A stretch of 55,163 bases of DNA, from contig JAEEXX010000003.1 in the NCBI GenBank assembly GCA_016287985.1, positions 1 to 55,163 on the forward strand. The letters are read 5' to 3'. The notes beneath the pieces were generated by a model. That model saw only the letters and a program-made list of their open reading frames with translations, searched no databases and had not been told where the DNA came from. Numbering within the stretch: position 1 is the first letter of the stretch; each line of letters begins with the position of its first letter. This document shows, piece by piece, positions 1 to 9,901 of the stretch. Both the position numbers and the translations under genes were made by a program. Source of the DNA: Candidatus Gastranaerophilales bacterium (GTDB lineage: Bacteria; Cyanobacteriota; Vampirovibrionia; Gastranaerophilales; Gastranaerophilaceae).

Positions 1-252
1 ACCGCATTTCGTAAAATCGATTCCCCCCTCCTCGAGGGGCGGGGGAAATTACCGCCTTTGGTAAAATCGATTTACCCCTCCTCAAGGGGCGGGGGAAATT
101 ACCTCCGTTTGTAAAATCGATTTACCCCTCCCTCAAGTGGCGGGGGAAATTACCTTCGTTGGTAAAATCAATTTACCTCCCTCAAGGGGCGGGGGAAATT
201 ACCTCCGTTTGTAAAATAGATTTACCCCTCCCTCAAGGGGCGGGGGGACTTT
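1..252. repeat. Tandem array, about 5 copies of a ~50-bp GC-biased unit (..TTACCnnnnnnGGTAAAATCGATTTACCCCTCCCTCAAGGGGCGGGGGAAA..)
   Basis: Direct reading: units begin near 1, 51, 101, 152 and 201. Each contains a CCCCT(C)..(G)AGGGG inverted repeat and a TTAC(C)..(G)GTAA inverted repeat. Confidence 0.9.
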
Positions 253-264
253 TAATTCATCATA

Positions 265-900
265 TCATCTCAGTATCCTTTCAAAATGCTTCTTCAAGAA
301 AGATGGTCTGTGGTATGGCGAGATTCCATATTTGTCTATTGCCGATAAGTGCTCGGCTGTAAGATATCCTGCATTTTTTCTCCAATTGTACATTGGAAAT
401 TCTTCATCGAGTTTTTCCATGTATCTGTCACGGGTAACCTTTGCTAATATACTTGCCGCAGCAATTGATGCAGATTTTGAATCCCCTTTAATTATACATT
501 GTTGAGGATAGGGGTAACTTTTAATCAATTTGTTCCCGTCTACAAGAGTAAGGGTGTTATTTAATCCCTCATTTACACACGAGCATGCAAGGTTCATAGC
601 TTTTAATGAAGCATTCAGAATATTCAGTTTTTCAATATCTTCAACTTCTACACAAACAATTTTATTAACTGTATTGTTTTTTATGACATCATAAATTGAA
701 TCTCGCTTTTTAGGAGTAAGTTTTTTGGAATCATTCAGAATTGACAAATCATTTATCAATCCGTCAGTAATTTCGTTAAAATGTACAGCAGCGGCAAATA
801 CTCCGCCCGCACCTGGACCACGTCCTGCTTCATCAGTCCCGATAATTATTTTACCGAAGCTTTTGTCAAACTCAAAAAGATGTATTGAATTTTCCTGCAT
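265..900 (-). CDS. rnhB: Ribonuclease HII
   Basis: 211 aa; GTDEAGRGPGAG active-site motif; SKKLTPKKRD; ASILAKVTRDRYM motif. Confidence 0.95.
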   Translation of the reverse strand: MQENSIHLFEFDKSFGKIIIGTDEAGRGPGAGGVFAAAVHFNEITDGLINDLSILNDSKKLTPKKRDSIYDVIKNNTVNKIVCVEVEDIEKLNILNASLKAMNLACSCVNEGLNNTLTLVDGNKLIKSYPYPQQCIIKGDSKSASIAAASILAKVTRDRYMEKLDEEFPMYNWRKNAGYLTAEHLSAIDKYGISPYHRPSFLKKHFERILR

Positions 901-942
901 GATATAATCAGCTTATACTGTAATTAGGGAGTTGTCAAAGAT

Positions 943-1836
943 ATGAATAATTATTTCGAACTTGTTATTACAATTAATCCTACAATGGAGGATATTATTT
1001 CGGATATATTTTTTACCAACTTTGACTGTGAAGGAGTTGTTTTGGAAGAAGAAACATACAAAGATTTGGAGATGACTTCCACAACAAGGGGAAAATTGAG
1101 GGTGTTTCTAACTTCATATCCTGCGAATTTGAAAGAGATTCTTTCCACAGAACGAGAACTTATGAAATCAAGAGGATTAACGGATGAAGAATTGGGAAGC
1201 TGGGAAATTACTCTTGATGAAAAAGAGAATCAAGACTGGTCAAAAAAGTGGAAGGAAAAATGGACGGTTACCCATGTTACCGACAAGATTGCTGTAATTC
1301 CATCTTGGTTGGATTATGAACCAAAACAGAACGAAATCACTATAACTCTTGACCCCGGATGCGCTTTCGGAACCGGAACTCATCAAACGACGCAGCTTTG
1401 CATGAAAGCGCTGGAAAAATATCTTAAAAAAGGCGATTCTGTTGCAGATATAGGAACCGGATCAGGAATTCTTGCAATACTTGCCAAAAAACTTGGAGCA
1501 AGTAGAGTATATGGCTGTGATATTGATGAAACGGTTATAAATGTTTGCAGAGAAAATGCAGTGATAAATGGGGTTGAAGTCGCTTTTGAACTCAATACAG
1601 CTGATAAAATAACCGAACAGTATGATTTTGTCTGTGCAAATATTTTACATTTTGTGCTTGCAGAAATTATGGGCGACTTAAAAAATATTACAAAACCAAA
1701 CGGATTAATTTCGTTAAGTGGAATTTTAGATGAAAAAAAAGATATGGTGCTTGATGCAATAAGGAGAGAAAATTTGAAAATTATTGATACAATATCTCAA
1801 GACCAATGGATTTCTTATGTTGTACAAAAAGGCTAA
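943..1836 (+). CDS. prmA: Ribosomal protein L11 methyltransferase
   Basis: 297 aa; LDPGCAFGTGTHQTT and DIGTGSGILAI SAM-binding motifs characteristic of PrmA. Confidence 0.95.
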   Translation: MNNYFELVITINPTMEDIISDIFFTNFDCEGVVLEEETYKDLEMTSTTRGKLRVFLTSYPANLKEILSTERELMKSRGLTDEELGSWEITLDEKENQDWSKKWKEKWTVTHVTDKIAVIPSWLDYEPKQNEITITLDPGCAFGTGTHQTTQLCMKALEKYLKKGDSVADIGTGSGILAILAKKLGASRVYGCDIDETVINVCRENAVINGVEVAFELNTADKITEQYDFVCANILHFVLAEIMGDLKNITKPNGLISLSGILDEKKDMVLDAIRRENLKIIDTISQDQWISYVVQKG

Positions 1837-1883
1837 ATATTTGGAAGAATGAAATAAATTGTATAATCATTTAGAATTCTAAT

Positions 1884-2273
1884 ATGATAGATTTGAACTG
1901 GTATTCTACTCTTAATTTACCGCCCTTAAATCCGCCGTCGTGGATTTTTGCTCCGGCATGGACAGCTTTATATACAACAATTTTTATATCGTTAATTTTG
2001 TTCATAATAAAAAGAACGGAGACACCTAAAGTTCTCGGTTATGTTCTGTTTTTTGCACAAATTCTTTTAAACCTCGGCTGGACCCCAGTATTTTTTACTT
2101 TTCATAAAATCGGATTGGCATTGGCAATATTAATCCTTATGGATATTTTGGTATATTTTAATATAAAAGAATTTTATAAAATATCCAAAAAATCCGCATA
2201 CTTTTTGATACCATATTTTTTATGGATAATATTTGCAACATACCTAAATGCAGGTATATTGGTTTTAAATTAG
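1884..2273 (+). CDS. TspO/MBR family membrane protein
   Basis: 129 aa; WYSTLNLPPLNPPSWIFAPAW N-terminus and LNLGWTPVFF motif; multiple TM segments. Confidence 0.85.
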   Translation: MIDLNWYSTLNLPPLNPPSWIFAPAWTALYTTIFISLILFIIKRTETPKVLGYVLFFAQILLNLGWTPVFFTFHKIGLALAILILMDILVYFNIKEFYKISKKSAYFLIPYFLWIIFATYLNAGILVLN

Positions 2274-2385
2274 CCTAAGTATTTAATTGCATAGTTTGTC
2301 CCTGAATTCTGTTAAGAAATTTTACAATTTGAAACTTTTAAATATATAATATATTATTTAAATTGGATAGTTATGCGGGGAGACA

Positions 2386-3933
2386 ATGGAAAATAATTAC
2401 TTTGCACTGCTGGCGAATGATGTAAAAAAACTATGGAATGGTTTGGATGACGGGCAAAAGCTCGGTATGCTTGCCTTGATTGTTGTAACCATCGTAGCTG
2501 CGACTTTTTTCTTATCTAAAGCGATGGAACCTGATTGGGTTGTTTTATATTCAGATTTAAATGAAGTAAATGCATTAACCATCGTCGAGAATATGAAGAA
2601 AAACGGATATCAATATAAAATTTCAGAAGATAAAAAGTCAATTCTTGTGCCGTCAAATATTCGTGATGACATGAGGGTTTTTGTAGCTGAAAATGATTTG
2701 ATAAAAAACGGTGACACCGGTTTTGAATTATTGGATGATATGCAGCTCGGTTCTACAGATTTTAAAAACAAGCTCACAAAACAGAGAATCTTTCAGGGTG
2801 AGATTACCCGTGCAATAGAAAGAATTCAGGGAATCAGATACGCAAAAGTACAATTGGCTGAACCGGAACGCTCGATTTTCGAAGATACTGATGAAAAGCC
2901 AACAGCATCGGTCATGCTCGTTTTGGAGCCGGGGTATAAGTTAAAAAGCTCTCAGGTAAAAGCCGTTAAAAATTTGGTGGCATATTCCGTTCCGAGGATG
3001 ACCCCTGAACAAGTATTTATTACTGACCAAAACGGTAATGTACTTTCCGATGAAACATCCAAAAATTCAACCGATATGGAGAGTTTTAAATCTAATCTTG
3101 AAAAACAAACTGCCAAAAAAGTCGCTGACGTACTTGAAAAAATAGTCGGTAAAGGTAATGTTTCCGTTCAGGTTAACGCTGATATCGATTTTAATTCCGC
3201 TAAGTCTACAATTGAAAGCTATATACCGGTTGAAGAAGGTAAAAATCAAGGAGTTCTTGTAAGTTCTCAGACTGAAGTTGAAACTTATGAAAATCCGAAT
3301 TTGGTGCCGAATTCGACAATTGTAAATCAAAGGAACTTAAATTATTCAAAGCAAAAAACTGCGATGAATTATAATGTAACTAAGGAAGTTAAACAAGTTA
3401 TATACGCACCCGGAACTGTGAAAAGACTTTCTATCGCAGTCGCTGTTAATAAGATACTCACAGATTCCGAGAAGGATGAACTTAAGAACTTGGTACTCTC
3501 GGCTTCCGGAGTGGATTATTCGAGAGGCGATGTGATATCTGTTTCAGGCTTACAGTTTGAGGGAGCAACAAATGATAGAAAGACTACTATCGAATTAACA
3601 AAACAGTACCAGCAAGAACAGATAATTGACTTGATTGTTTCTTCAGTTATGCCACTTCTAGTTGTATTCTTACTTGGATTGTTCGCTCTTATGATAATTA
3701 AGGGATTTATTTCAAGGATACCTGTAAGAAAAGTCGAAAAACATGTTCCTGAAAAATTACCTATAAAACAGTCTGAAGAAGAAGAAGAAATTGCAGAAGT
3801 AGCACCAAAGATTGAATTTAACAAAAAAGAAATTGCTTCGCAAAAGGAACAGAATATAATAGAAATTAATGAGGCAGTAATGGCGTCGCCTGAAGATGCA
3901 GCGAAACTATTGACATCATTTATAAGAGAATAG
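2386..3933 (+). CDS. fliF: Flagellar M-ring protein FliF
   Basis: 515 aa; two terminal TM segments; YSDLNEVNALTIVENMKKNGYQYKI; FKNKLTKQRIFQGEITRAIERIQGIRYAKVQLAEPERSIF. Confidence 0.95.
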   Translation: MENNYFALLANDVKKLWNGLDDGQKLGMLALIVVTIVAATFFLSKAMEPDWVVLYSDLNEVNALTIVENMKKNGYQYKISEDKKSILVPSNIRDDMRVFVAENDLIKNGDTGFELLDDMQLGSTDFKNKLTKQRIFQGEITRAIERIQGIRYAKVQLAEPERSIFEDTDEKPTASVMLVLEPGYKLKSSQVKAVKNLVAYSVPRMTPEQVFITDQNGNVLSDETSKNSTDMESFKSNLEKQTAKKVADVLEKIVGKGNVSVQVNADIDFNSAKSTIESYIPVEEGKNQGVLVSSQTEVETYENPNLVPNSTIVNQRNLNYSKQKTAMNYNVTKEVKQVIYAPGTVKRLSIAVAVNKILTDSEKDELKNLVLSASGVDYSRGDVISVSGLQFEGATNDRKTTIELTKQYQQEQIIDLIVSSVMPLLVVFLLGLFALMIIKGFISRIPVRKVEKHVPEKLPIKQSEEEEEIAEVAPKIEFNKKEIASQKEQNIIEINEAVMASPEDAAKLLTSFIRE

Positions 3934-3941
3934 GAGGAAAC

Positions 3942-4027
3942 GGTTAATAAGCACTAAGTTAATAAGTTAATAAGAAAATTTTAGAAACACTTATTTACTT
4001 ATCCACTTATTTACTTATTCACTTAAA
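3942..4027. repeat. Short TTAATAAG/CTTATTTACTTA repeats in inverted arrangement between fliF and fliG
   Basis: GTTAATAAGcactAAGTTAATAAGTTAATAAG followed by CTTATTTACTTATCCACTTATTTACTTATTCACTTA. Confidence 0.75.
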
Positions 4028-4032
4028 GACAA

Positions 4033-5082
4033 ATGGGTATAGAAGAAATCAAAAAGGCTAAAGAAGAAGAGAAAAAGACCTTTAAGCGGCCGAGCCAAAA
4101 AGTTGCGGCATTATTGATTGCATTGGGGCCGGCTACTGCTTCCGAAATACTTAAAAACATAAAAGATGAAGATTTACTCGAACAAATAACATTAGACATT
4201 GCGAATCTGGGTAAAGTTTCTGATGACGAAATGAGCGATGTTTTAAATGAATTTAAAACCGTATTTCAAGCAAAAAATTATATCACCCAAGGCGGTACTG
4301 CTTATGCGAAACAACTTTTGGCGCAAGCTTATGGTGAAACTGAAGCTGCTCAAATGCTCGAAAAAGTAAATTCCATGGTTAATACAAATCCTTTTTACTT
4401 TTTAAATGAAGCAGATCCTTCCCAACTTGCAAACACTTTCGCATCAGAGAATCCTCAACTTCTAGCTTTAATTTTAGCGTATTTGAGGCCAGAACTTGCC
4501 GCTCAGGTCATGTCATTCTTACCTCCTGATGTTCAAGCAGTTGTATCTATGCGTATAGCTGACATGACACCTACGAATCCGGAAATTCTTACTACAATTG
4601 AAGATATTGTTCAAAGGAAATTCTCATCATTACTTGTTCAAGACTTTTCTGCTGCCGGAGGTGTAGAGGCCCTTGCTAATATACTTAACTGCTGTGACAG
4701 AGGTACAGAAAAAAATATCATGGAATGGCTTGATATTGAAAATCAACAAATGGCACAAGAAGTTCGTGATTTAATGTTTGTATTTGAAGATATTATTATC
4801 CTTGACGATAGAAGCATCCAAAGACTTCTTAGAGAAATCGAAACAAAGGTTCTTGCACTTGCACTTAAAGGAACAAAAGAAGAAATCAAAGACAAAATCT
4901 TCAAAAATATGTCTGAAAGAGCACAACAAATGCTTAAAGATGATATGGAATACTTGGGGCCGGTTCGTGCTAAGGAAGTTCAAGAAGCCCAAACGAGTAT
5001 TGTTAATGCAATCAGAACACTGGAAGCTACCGGTGAAATCACTATTACCCGTGCAAGTATTGAGGACGAATTAATTGAGTAA
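4033..5082 (+). CDS. fliG: Flagellar motor switch protein FliG
   Basis: 349 aa; KVAALLIALGPATASEILKN; FENPQLLALIL-like motif; FVFEDIIILDDRSIQRLLREIETKVLALALKG. Confidence 0.95.
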   Translation: MGIEEIKKAKEEEKKTFKRPSQKVAALLIALGPATASEILKNIKDEDLLEQITLDIANLGKVSDDEMSDVLNEFKTVFQAKNYITQGGTAYAKQLLAQAYGETEAAQMLEKVNSMVNTNPFYFLNEADPSQLANTFASENPQLLALILAYLRPELAAQVMSFLPPDVQAVVSMRIADMTPTNPEILTTIEDIVQRKFSSLLVQDFSAAGGVEALANILNCCDRGTEKNIMEWLDIENQQMAQEVRDLMFVFEDIIILDDRSIQRLLREIETKVLALALKGTKEEIKDKIFKNMSERAQQMLKDDMEYLGPVRAKEVQEAQTSIVNAIRTLEATGEITITRASIEDELIE

Positions 5083-5824
5083 CAGAATTAAAAGCGGTGA
5101 AATTCAGATAGGAAACAACTACGTTCTGCCTATTGAGCAGTCTAATGTGACGCGTCAAGAAGCAAAAGTAAAAAAAATTATCGAAGAAACTGATGCAATG
5201 GCTCAGAAAATTATTGACGGTGCAGAGAATAAATCACAAATTATCGTTAGCACAGCTAATACCGAAGCTGAAAGAATTATTGAAGAATCCAGAAAAAAAG
5301 CTCAAGCTGACTATGATGAAGTAAAACAACAAGGCTATACTGAGGGTTTTGAAAAAGGTGTTCAGGATGGATTGGAAAAATTTAAACAAGATGCCAATGA
5401 AGCATTGAAATCTCTGGAAACATTATCATCTGCCACATTTGATATAAAAAAAAATATAATAGATTCTGCAACGCTCGATATTGTTGAATTGGTCTCTGCA
5501 ATTGCAAGTAAAGTTTGTCATATAAAATTTGACGATGAAATTTTACATAAAATTACCATAGATGCCATAAAAGAGCTTAATGAAAAAGAAAATATTACAA
5601 TAATTGTTAATCCGCAGCTTGTAGAAAATATAAGTTCTATGGTTGAAAATTTCAAAGAAGAGATACCCAAATTGGAATCCGTTAAAATAGTTGAAGATAA
5701 TTCTGTATCTCCAGACGGTGTAATAGTAGAAACATTGAGTACACGTCTTGATTCCAGAATATCAACAAGAATAGCTGAAATTTCACGTAACATGCTTATG
5801 GGTGCCGATGATGAGTTGGAATAA
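5075..5824 (+). CDS. fliH: Flagellar assembly protein FliH (export ATPase regulator)
   Basis: 249 aa; coiled-coil N-half; GYTEGFEKGVQDGLEKF GxxxG pattern; lies between fliG and fliI; TTG start overlapping the fliG end. Confidence 0.85.
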   Translation: MSNRIKSGEIQIGNNYVLPIEQSNVTRQEAKVKKIIEETDAMAQKIIDGAENKSQIIVSTANTEAERIIEESRKKAQADYDEVKQQGYTEGFEKGVQDGLEKFKQDANEALKSLETLSSATFDIKKNIIDSATLDIVELVSAIASKVCHIKFDDEILHKITIDAIKELNEKENITIIVNPQLVENISSMVENFKEEIPKLESVKIVEDNSVSPDGVIVETLSTRLDSRISTRIAEISRNMLMGADDELE

Positions 5825-7133
5825 AGATAAGTATTTAGAAATAATTGAAAAAACTGAAACCATTAAGCAAATCGGCAAAATTACCGAAATTATAGGCCTT
5901 ACTATTGAGGCTGACGGCCCTAAATCATCTATTGGAGATTTGTGTTATATATATAATACTTATGGAGAAAAGCCGACAATGGCAGAAGTTGTAGGTTTTA
6001 AAAAGGACAGAATTCTTCTTATGCCTCTGGCGTCTCCTGATGGAATATGTCCAGGTGCTATGGTGATTAATACAGGCGACGCAATGAAAATAGGCGTTGG
6101 AAATCAACTTATAGGGCGTGTTTTGAACGGATTGGGCGAGCCTATAGATACTCTCGGTGAAATAAGGTTTTCGGAATATCGTTCGACCTCAGCTGAAGCA
6201 ATTAACCCATTAAGAAGAAAACGGATATCCGAGCCTCTTGCTCTTGGTATTCGAGCTGTAGACGGATTCGCTACGGTAGGTAAAGGGCAAAGAATGGGTA
6301 TTTTTGCAGGTTCAGGTGTAGGAAAAAGCACTACTCTCGGTATGATGGCAAAAAACACTTCAGCAGATTTAAATGTTATAGCTCTAATAGGCGAACGAGG
6401 CCGTGAGGTAAAGGAATTCATCGAAGAAATTCTTGGAGCAGAAGGCATGAAACGATCTATAGTTGTTGCTGCCACGTCAGAACAACCATCATTAGTTAAA
6501 ATAAAAGCAGCTTTTGTTGCAACAACAATAGCCGAATACTTCAGAGATAAAGGTATGGATGTCCTTTTTATGTTGGACTCCGTTACCCGTATTGCAATGG
6601 CGCAAAGAGAAGTCGGATTGGCTATAGGAGAACCTCCCGCTACGAGGGGGTATACACCATCCGTATTTGCCATGATGCCAAAACTTATGGAAAGGGCCGG
6701 AACTACAGAAAACGGCACAATCACAGCATTATATACTGTACTTGTGGAAGGGGATGATTTCAATGAGCCGATTTCAGATACCGCAAGGAGCATCCTTGAT
6801 GGCCATATTGTGTTATCGAGAGCATTAGCTCATAAAAATCATTATCCGGCAGTAGATGTTTTACAGTCACTTAGCCGTGTTATGGGGGATGTGACAACTC
6901 AAGAGCATCGTGACGCAGCGGGGACATTGAGGAACCTCCTTGCCGTATTTTCTAAAAATGAGGATTTAATAAATATAGGAGCTTATGTTTCAGGCTCTGA
7001 CCCTGCATGTGATAAAGCAATATCTATGATGAATGATATAAATGCGTTCCTTAGACAATCAACCAAAGACAAAATAAGTTATAACGACACAATAGATACA
7101 ATATTGCAACTTGGACATATGGCAAAAACCTAA
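5808..7133 (+). CDS. fliI: Flagellum-specific ATP synthase FliI
   Basis: GIFAGSGVGKST Walker A; ALIGERGREVKEF; DSVTRIAMAQREVGLAIGEPPATRGYTPSVF. Confidence 0.96.
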   Translation: MMSWNKDKYLEIIEKTETIKQIGKITEIIGLTIEADGPKSSIGDLCYIYNTYGEKPTMAEVVGFKKDRILLMPLASPDGICPGAMVINTGDAMKIGVGNQLIGRVLNGLGEPIDTLGEIRFSEYRSTSAEAINPLRRKRISEPLALGIRAVDGFATVGKGQRMGIFAGSGVGKSTTLGMMAKNTSADLNVIALIGERGREVKEFIEEILGAEGMKRSIVVAATSEQPSLVKIKAAFVATTIAEYFRDKGMDVLFMLDSVTRIAMAQREVGLAIGEPPATRGYTPSVFAMMPKLMERAGTTENGTITALYTVLVEGDDFNEPISDTARSILDGHIVLSRALAHKNHYPAVDVLQSLSRVMGDVTTQEHRDAAGTLRNLLAVFSKNEDLINIGAYVSGSDPACDKAISMMNDINAFLRQSTKDKISYNDTIDTILQLGHMAKT

Positions 7134-7154
7134 ATTATACACGTTTACCAAACA

Positions 7155-7730
7155 CTAGTTAGCATAATTTGCAGTATACAGATTTTCCTCTTCAGAACGT
7201 TTCCTCTCAAGCTGAATTTGGTTATCTTTTACTATTTCATGCAATTGGTTTATATTTTGCTCTAAACCCACCAAAATTTGTTCCGCATAAACAGAAGCGC
7301 TATCCTTCATTCTTGATGCTTCGTCCATAGCTTGGCTTCTTACTGCATTAGCTTCATCATAAGCCTTACGCTTAATTTCTTCGCAATCACTTATAACTTG
7401 TTCTTTAATTTTCTCAGCTTCTCTTTGTACCGCTTTAAGCAAATCCGATTCACTAAGTATCCTGCCTGCTTCGGCCTGAGCTTCAGAAATAGTTTTTTCT
7501 GCCTTTTGCTGAGCTTCATATTGAAGTTCATCTCTTCTTCTCAAAAGAGCACGAGCCTCTTTTACCTCATCCGGAAGTGCCGCATATAGTTTATCTAAGA
7601 TGTTAACCACGGTATCTTTTTTTACTATTGCCAAATTACTCAAAAGCGGAAAGCCCTTGTCCAATGCTTCTTCCAATTCATTCATTAAACCGTATATAAC
7701 GTCTTGTTGTGAACCCATTTCATACTCCAT
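7155..7730 (-). CDS. Coiled-coil protein resembling ATP synthase b-subunit/DivIVA-like cytoplasmic proteins
   Basis: 191 aa; long E/K/A/R heptad-rich helix (EAQQKAEKTISEAQAEAGRILSES...). Confidence 0.5.
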   Translation of the reverse strand: MEYEMGSQQDVIYGLMNELEEALDKGFPLLSNLAIVKKDTVVNILDKLYAALPDEVKEARALLRRRDELQYEAQQKAEKTISEAQAEAGRILSESDLLKAVQREAEKIKEQVISDCEEIKRKAYDEANAVRSQAMDEASRMKDSASVYAEQILVGLEQNINQLHEIVKDNQIQLERKRSEEENLYTANYAN

Positions 7731-7794
7731 TTATTCTATGATAGTTAATAGAATTGTACAATAAATAATCCCAAAAAGTCAATTCAAAATAATA

Positions 7795-8169
7795 TCAGTT
7801 AAGCAATTCCGGATAACTTTTTGCAATATATGTTTCTTCTTGATCAACGGACTGAACAATATCTTTAGACAAACGAGAAACCTCATCAAAATTTACTGCA
7901 TACAATGATTTAATGAAGAATGGATTAATTTTTATATTCCTTATCAAGCTGTCGTACAACTTATATACAACAACATTTCTGTCTTTGCCGCCATGTTGTT
8001 TAAACTTTTTTAGCAAAGCTGGGAACGCTATATCTATACAACACAATATGTCATCTATTCGTTGCTTATCAACAATCATAATATTACCAAAAGTAAATAA
8101 AGACTGCGTTTCTACCGTTTTAACCAGTTTGCTAAAATAAGTTTTAAATTCTTCATTTTGTGATTCCAT
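7795..8169 (-). CDS. Hypothetical protein
   Basis: 124-aa ORF collinear with neighbours (3 bp from rpe end); no recognised motif. Confidence 0.6.
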   Translation of the reverse strand: MESQNEEFKTYFSKLVKTVETQSLFTFGNIMIVDKQRIDDILCCIDIAFPALLKKFKQHGGKDRNVVVYKLYDSLIRNIKINPFFIKSLYAVNFDEVSRLSKDIVQSVDQEETYIAKSYPELLN

Positions 8170-8171
8170 TA

Positions 8172-8828
8172 CTACCTCTTATTTTTTAAATCATTTATGA
8201 CTTTTGCCACATTTTCACTGTTGTATATAAAACTCCCGGCAACTAAAGAATTAGCTCCCAATGATAAACAAATCTTAGCCGTTAAGTTATTTATACCACC
8301 ATCAACTTGTATTATCAAGCGTTCGTTTGCATTTTCTTTAAGGCGCGGTATTTTTAGAGCACAATCGTGCATAAACTCCTGACCTCCAAATCCTGGTTCA
8401 ACCGTCATAACGAGCACCAAGTCAACCTTGTCTAAATACGGAAAAACAGCTTCAGGTTTTGTATTCGGTTTTATGGAAATACCCGTTTTCTTTCCACAAC
8501 TTTTAATTAAATCAATAACTCTATTTGCTTGTGTTTCGTTTTCGCATGCTTCTACGTGGAATGTTATCAAATCAGATCCGGCTTTTGCAAATGCTTCAAT
8601 ATATTTTTCGGGATTTTCAATCATCAGATGTGTATCTAAAAACATATCTGTTTTTTTTCTTATCGATTTGACAACCGGAACACCAATAGAAATATTCGGT
8701 ACAAAATGCCCATCCATAACATCAATATGAATCCAATCCGCTCCGGCATTTTGAACCTTTACTATTTCTTTTTCCAAATTCATAAAATCAGCCGAAAGTA
8801 TTGAAGGTGAAATAATTATCTCATTCAT
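8172..8828 (-). CDS. rpe: Ribulose-phosphate 3-epimerase
   Basis: 218 aa; ISPSILSADFMNLEKEI, WIHIDVMDGHFVPNI, VMTVEPGFGGQEF, IQVDGGIN. Confidence 0.96.
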   Translation of the reverse strand: MNEIIISPSILSADFMNLEKEIVKVQNAGADWIHIDVMDGHFVPNISIGVPVVKSIRKKTDMFLDTHLMIENPEKYIEAFAKAGSDLITFHVEACENETQANRVIDLIKSCGKKTGISIKPNTKPEAVFPYLDKVDLVLVMTVEPGFGGQEFMHDCALKIPRLKENANERLIIQVDGGINNLTAKICLSLGANSLVAGSFIYNSENVAKVINDLKNKR

Positions 8829-8851
8829 AAAACTAATTCTATCATATTTAA

Positions 8852-9811
8852 TTAAACTTTAAAACATGCACATAAATGAGACAGAGTTTTCTCTTCTAAA
8901 ACTGGAATTTTATCATCACACAAGCCAATTTCTGCGAGGTTGCATCGTGGATGAAATTTACAACCGTTAATTATTTCTCGAATACTTGGCGGAGTGCCTG
9001 TTATTGTATTCAGTTTATTTCCCGAAGAATTTCCTGGAAGAGAATTTAACAACGCATTTGAATAAGGGTGGTTTGGATTTGCAAAAAATTCTTTTGAGTT
9101 TGCTGTTTCAACCACATATCCTGAATACATTACAGTAACAGTATCTGCGTAATTACTAATAAGTGCTAGGTCATGTGATATCAAAATTACGGTAGTTTCA
9201 GTTTCCTTTTGTATTTCAGAAATCAAATCCATAATTTGTTTTTGTATAGTGACATCAAGAGCAGTAGTAGGTTCATCAGCAATTATAAGTTCCGCATTAC
9301 AAGCAAGTGCCATTCCAATAATAATTCTTTGTTTCATTCCGCCTGAGAATTCATGCGGATACATTTTTAATTTATTTTCGGCATCTGGTATTTTGACTAA
9401 ATCCATAACTTCTCTTGCTTTCCTGAGTGCTTGATGGTTTGAAACTTTTCTGTGTGCTTGTATTGCTTCAATTAATTGATTCCCGACAGTATAAAGCGGA
9501 TTTAAAGAGGTCATTGGATCTTGCGGAATGAGTGCAATTTTATTTCCTCTGATATCACGCATTTGTGCTTCTTTGTAATTCAGTATATTTTCACCGTTAA
9601 ACAAAATTTCTCCGTTTTTAATAAATGCTGTTTTTGGAAGCAAACGAAGAACTGACATCATTGTCATTGTTTTTCCGCAGCCGGATTCTCCAACAATTGA
9701 ATGTAATTTTCCCCTTCCAAAACTCAAATTTACATCATAAAGTGCCTGATATTCTCTATCATCAGAACGAAAAAACAAATCAAGATTTTTTATTTCAAGA
9801 ATATTATCCAT
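8852..9811 (-). CDS. Oligo/dipeptide ABC transporter ATP-binding protein (OppD/DppD-like)
   Basis: GESGCGKTMT Walker A; FSGGMKQRIIIGMAL signature; ADEPTTALDVTIQ; C-terminal Cys cluster HPRCNLAEIGLC. Start chosen at MDNILEIKN. Confidence 0.9.
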   Translation of the reverse strand: MDNILEIKNLDLFFRSDDREYQALYDVNLSFGRGKLHSIVGESGCGKTMTMMSVLRLLPKTAFIKNGEILFNGENILNYKEAQMRDIRGNKIALIPQDPMTSLNPLYTVGNQLIEAIQAHRKVSNHQALRKAREVMDLVKIPDAENKLKMYPHEFSGGMKQRIIIGMALACNAELIIADEPTTALDVTIQKQIMDLISEIQKETETTVILISHDLALISNYADTVTVMYSGYVVETANSKEFFANPNHPYSNALLNSLPGNSSGNKLNTITGTPPSIREIINGCKFHPRCNLAEIGLCDDKIPVLEEKTLSHLCACFKV

Positions 9812-9901
9812 AAGAACATTGTACCAGTTGAATAATAATATGTGAATAGGCAACCTTACAGACTTTTTGTGTTATAATTATTTAGGATAAAGGAGATTGT
9901 T

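Noticed and set aside
1-252. Possible CRISPR array
   Set aside because: Units are contiguous ~50-mers with only small point differences. There are no unique spacers and no cas genes.
159-362. ORF of 67 aa on +
   Set aside because: It translates the tandem repeat (LPQGAGEI.../LPQGAGG) and runs antisense into rnhB.
4778-5074. 98-aa + ORF inside fliG
   Set aside because: Out-of-frame shadow of fliG, K-rich translation of AT-rich sequence, no independent RBS evidence.
6104-6793. 229-aa antisense ORF over fliI
   Set aside because: Shadow ORF opposite a strongly conserved ATPase gene; no family resemblance.
8852-9811. Possible complete oligopeptide ABC transporter locus
   Set aside because: Only one ATPase gene is present; neighbours are rpe and a phosphohexomutase, with no permease or binding protein.
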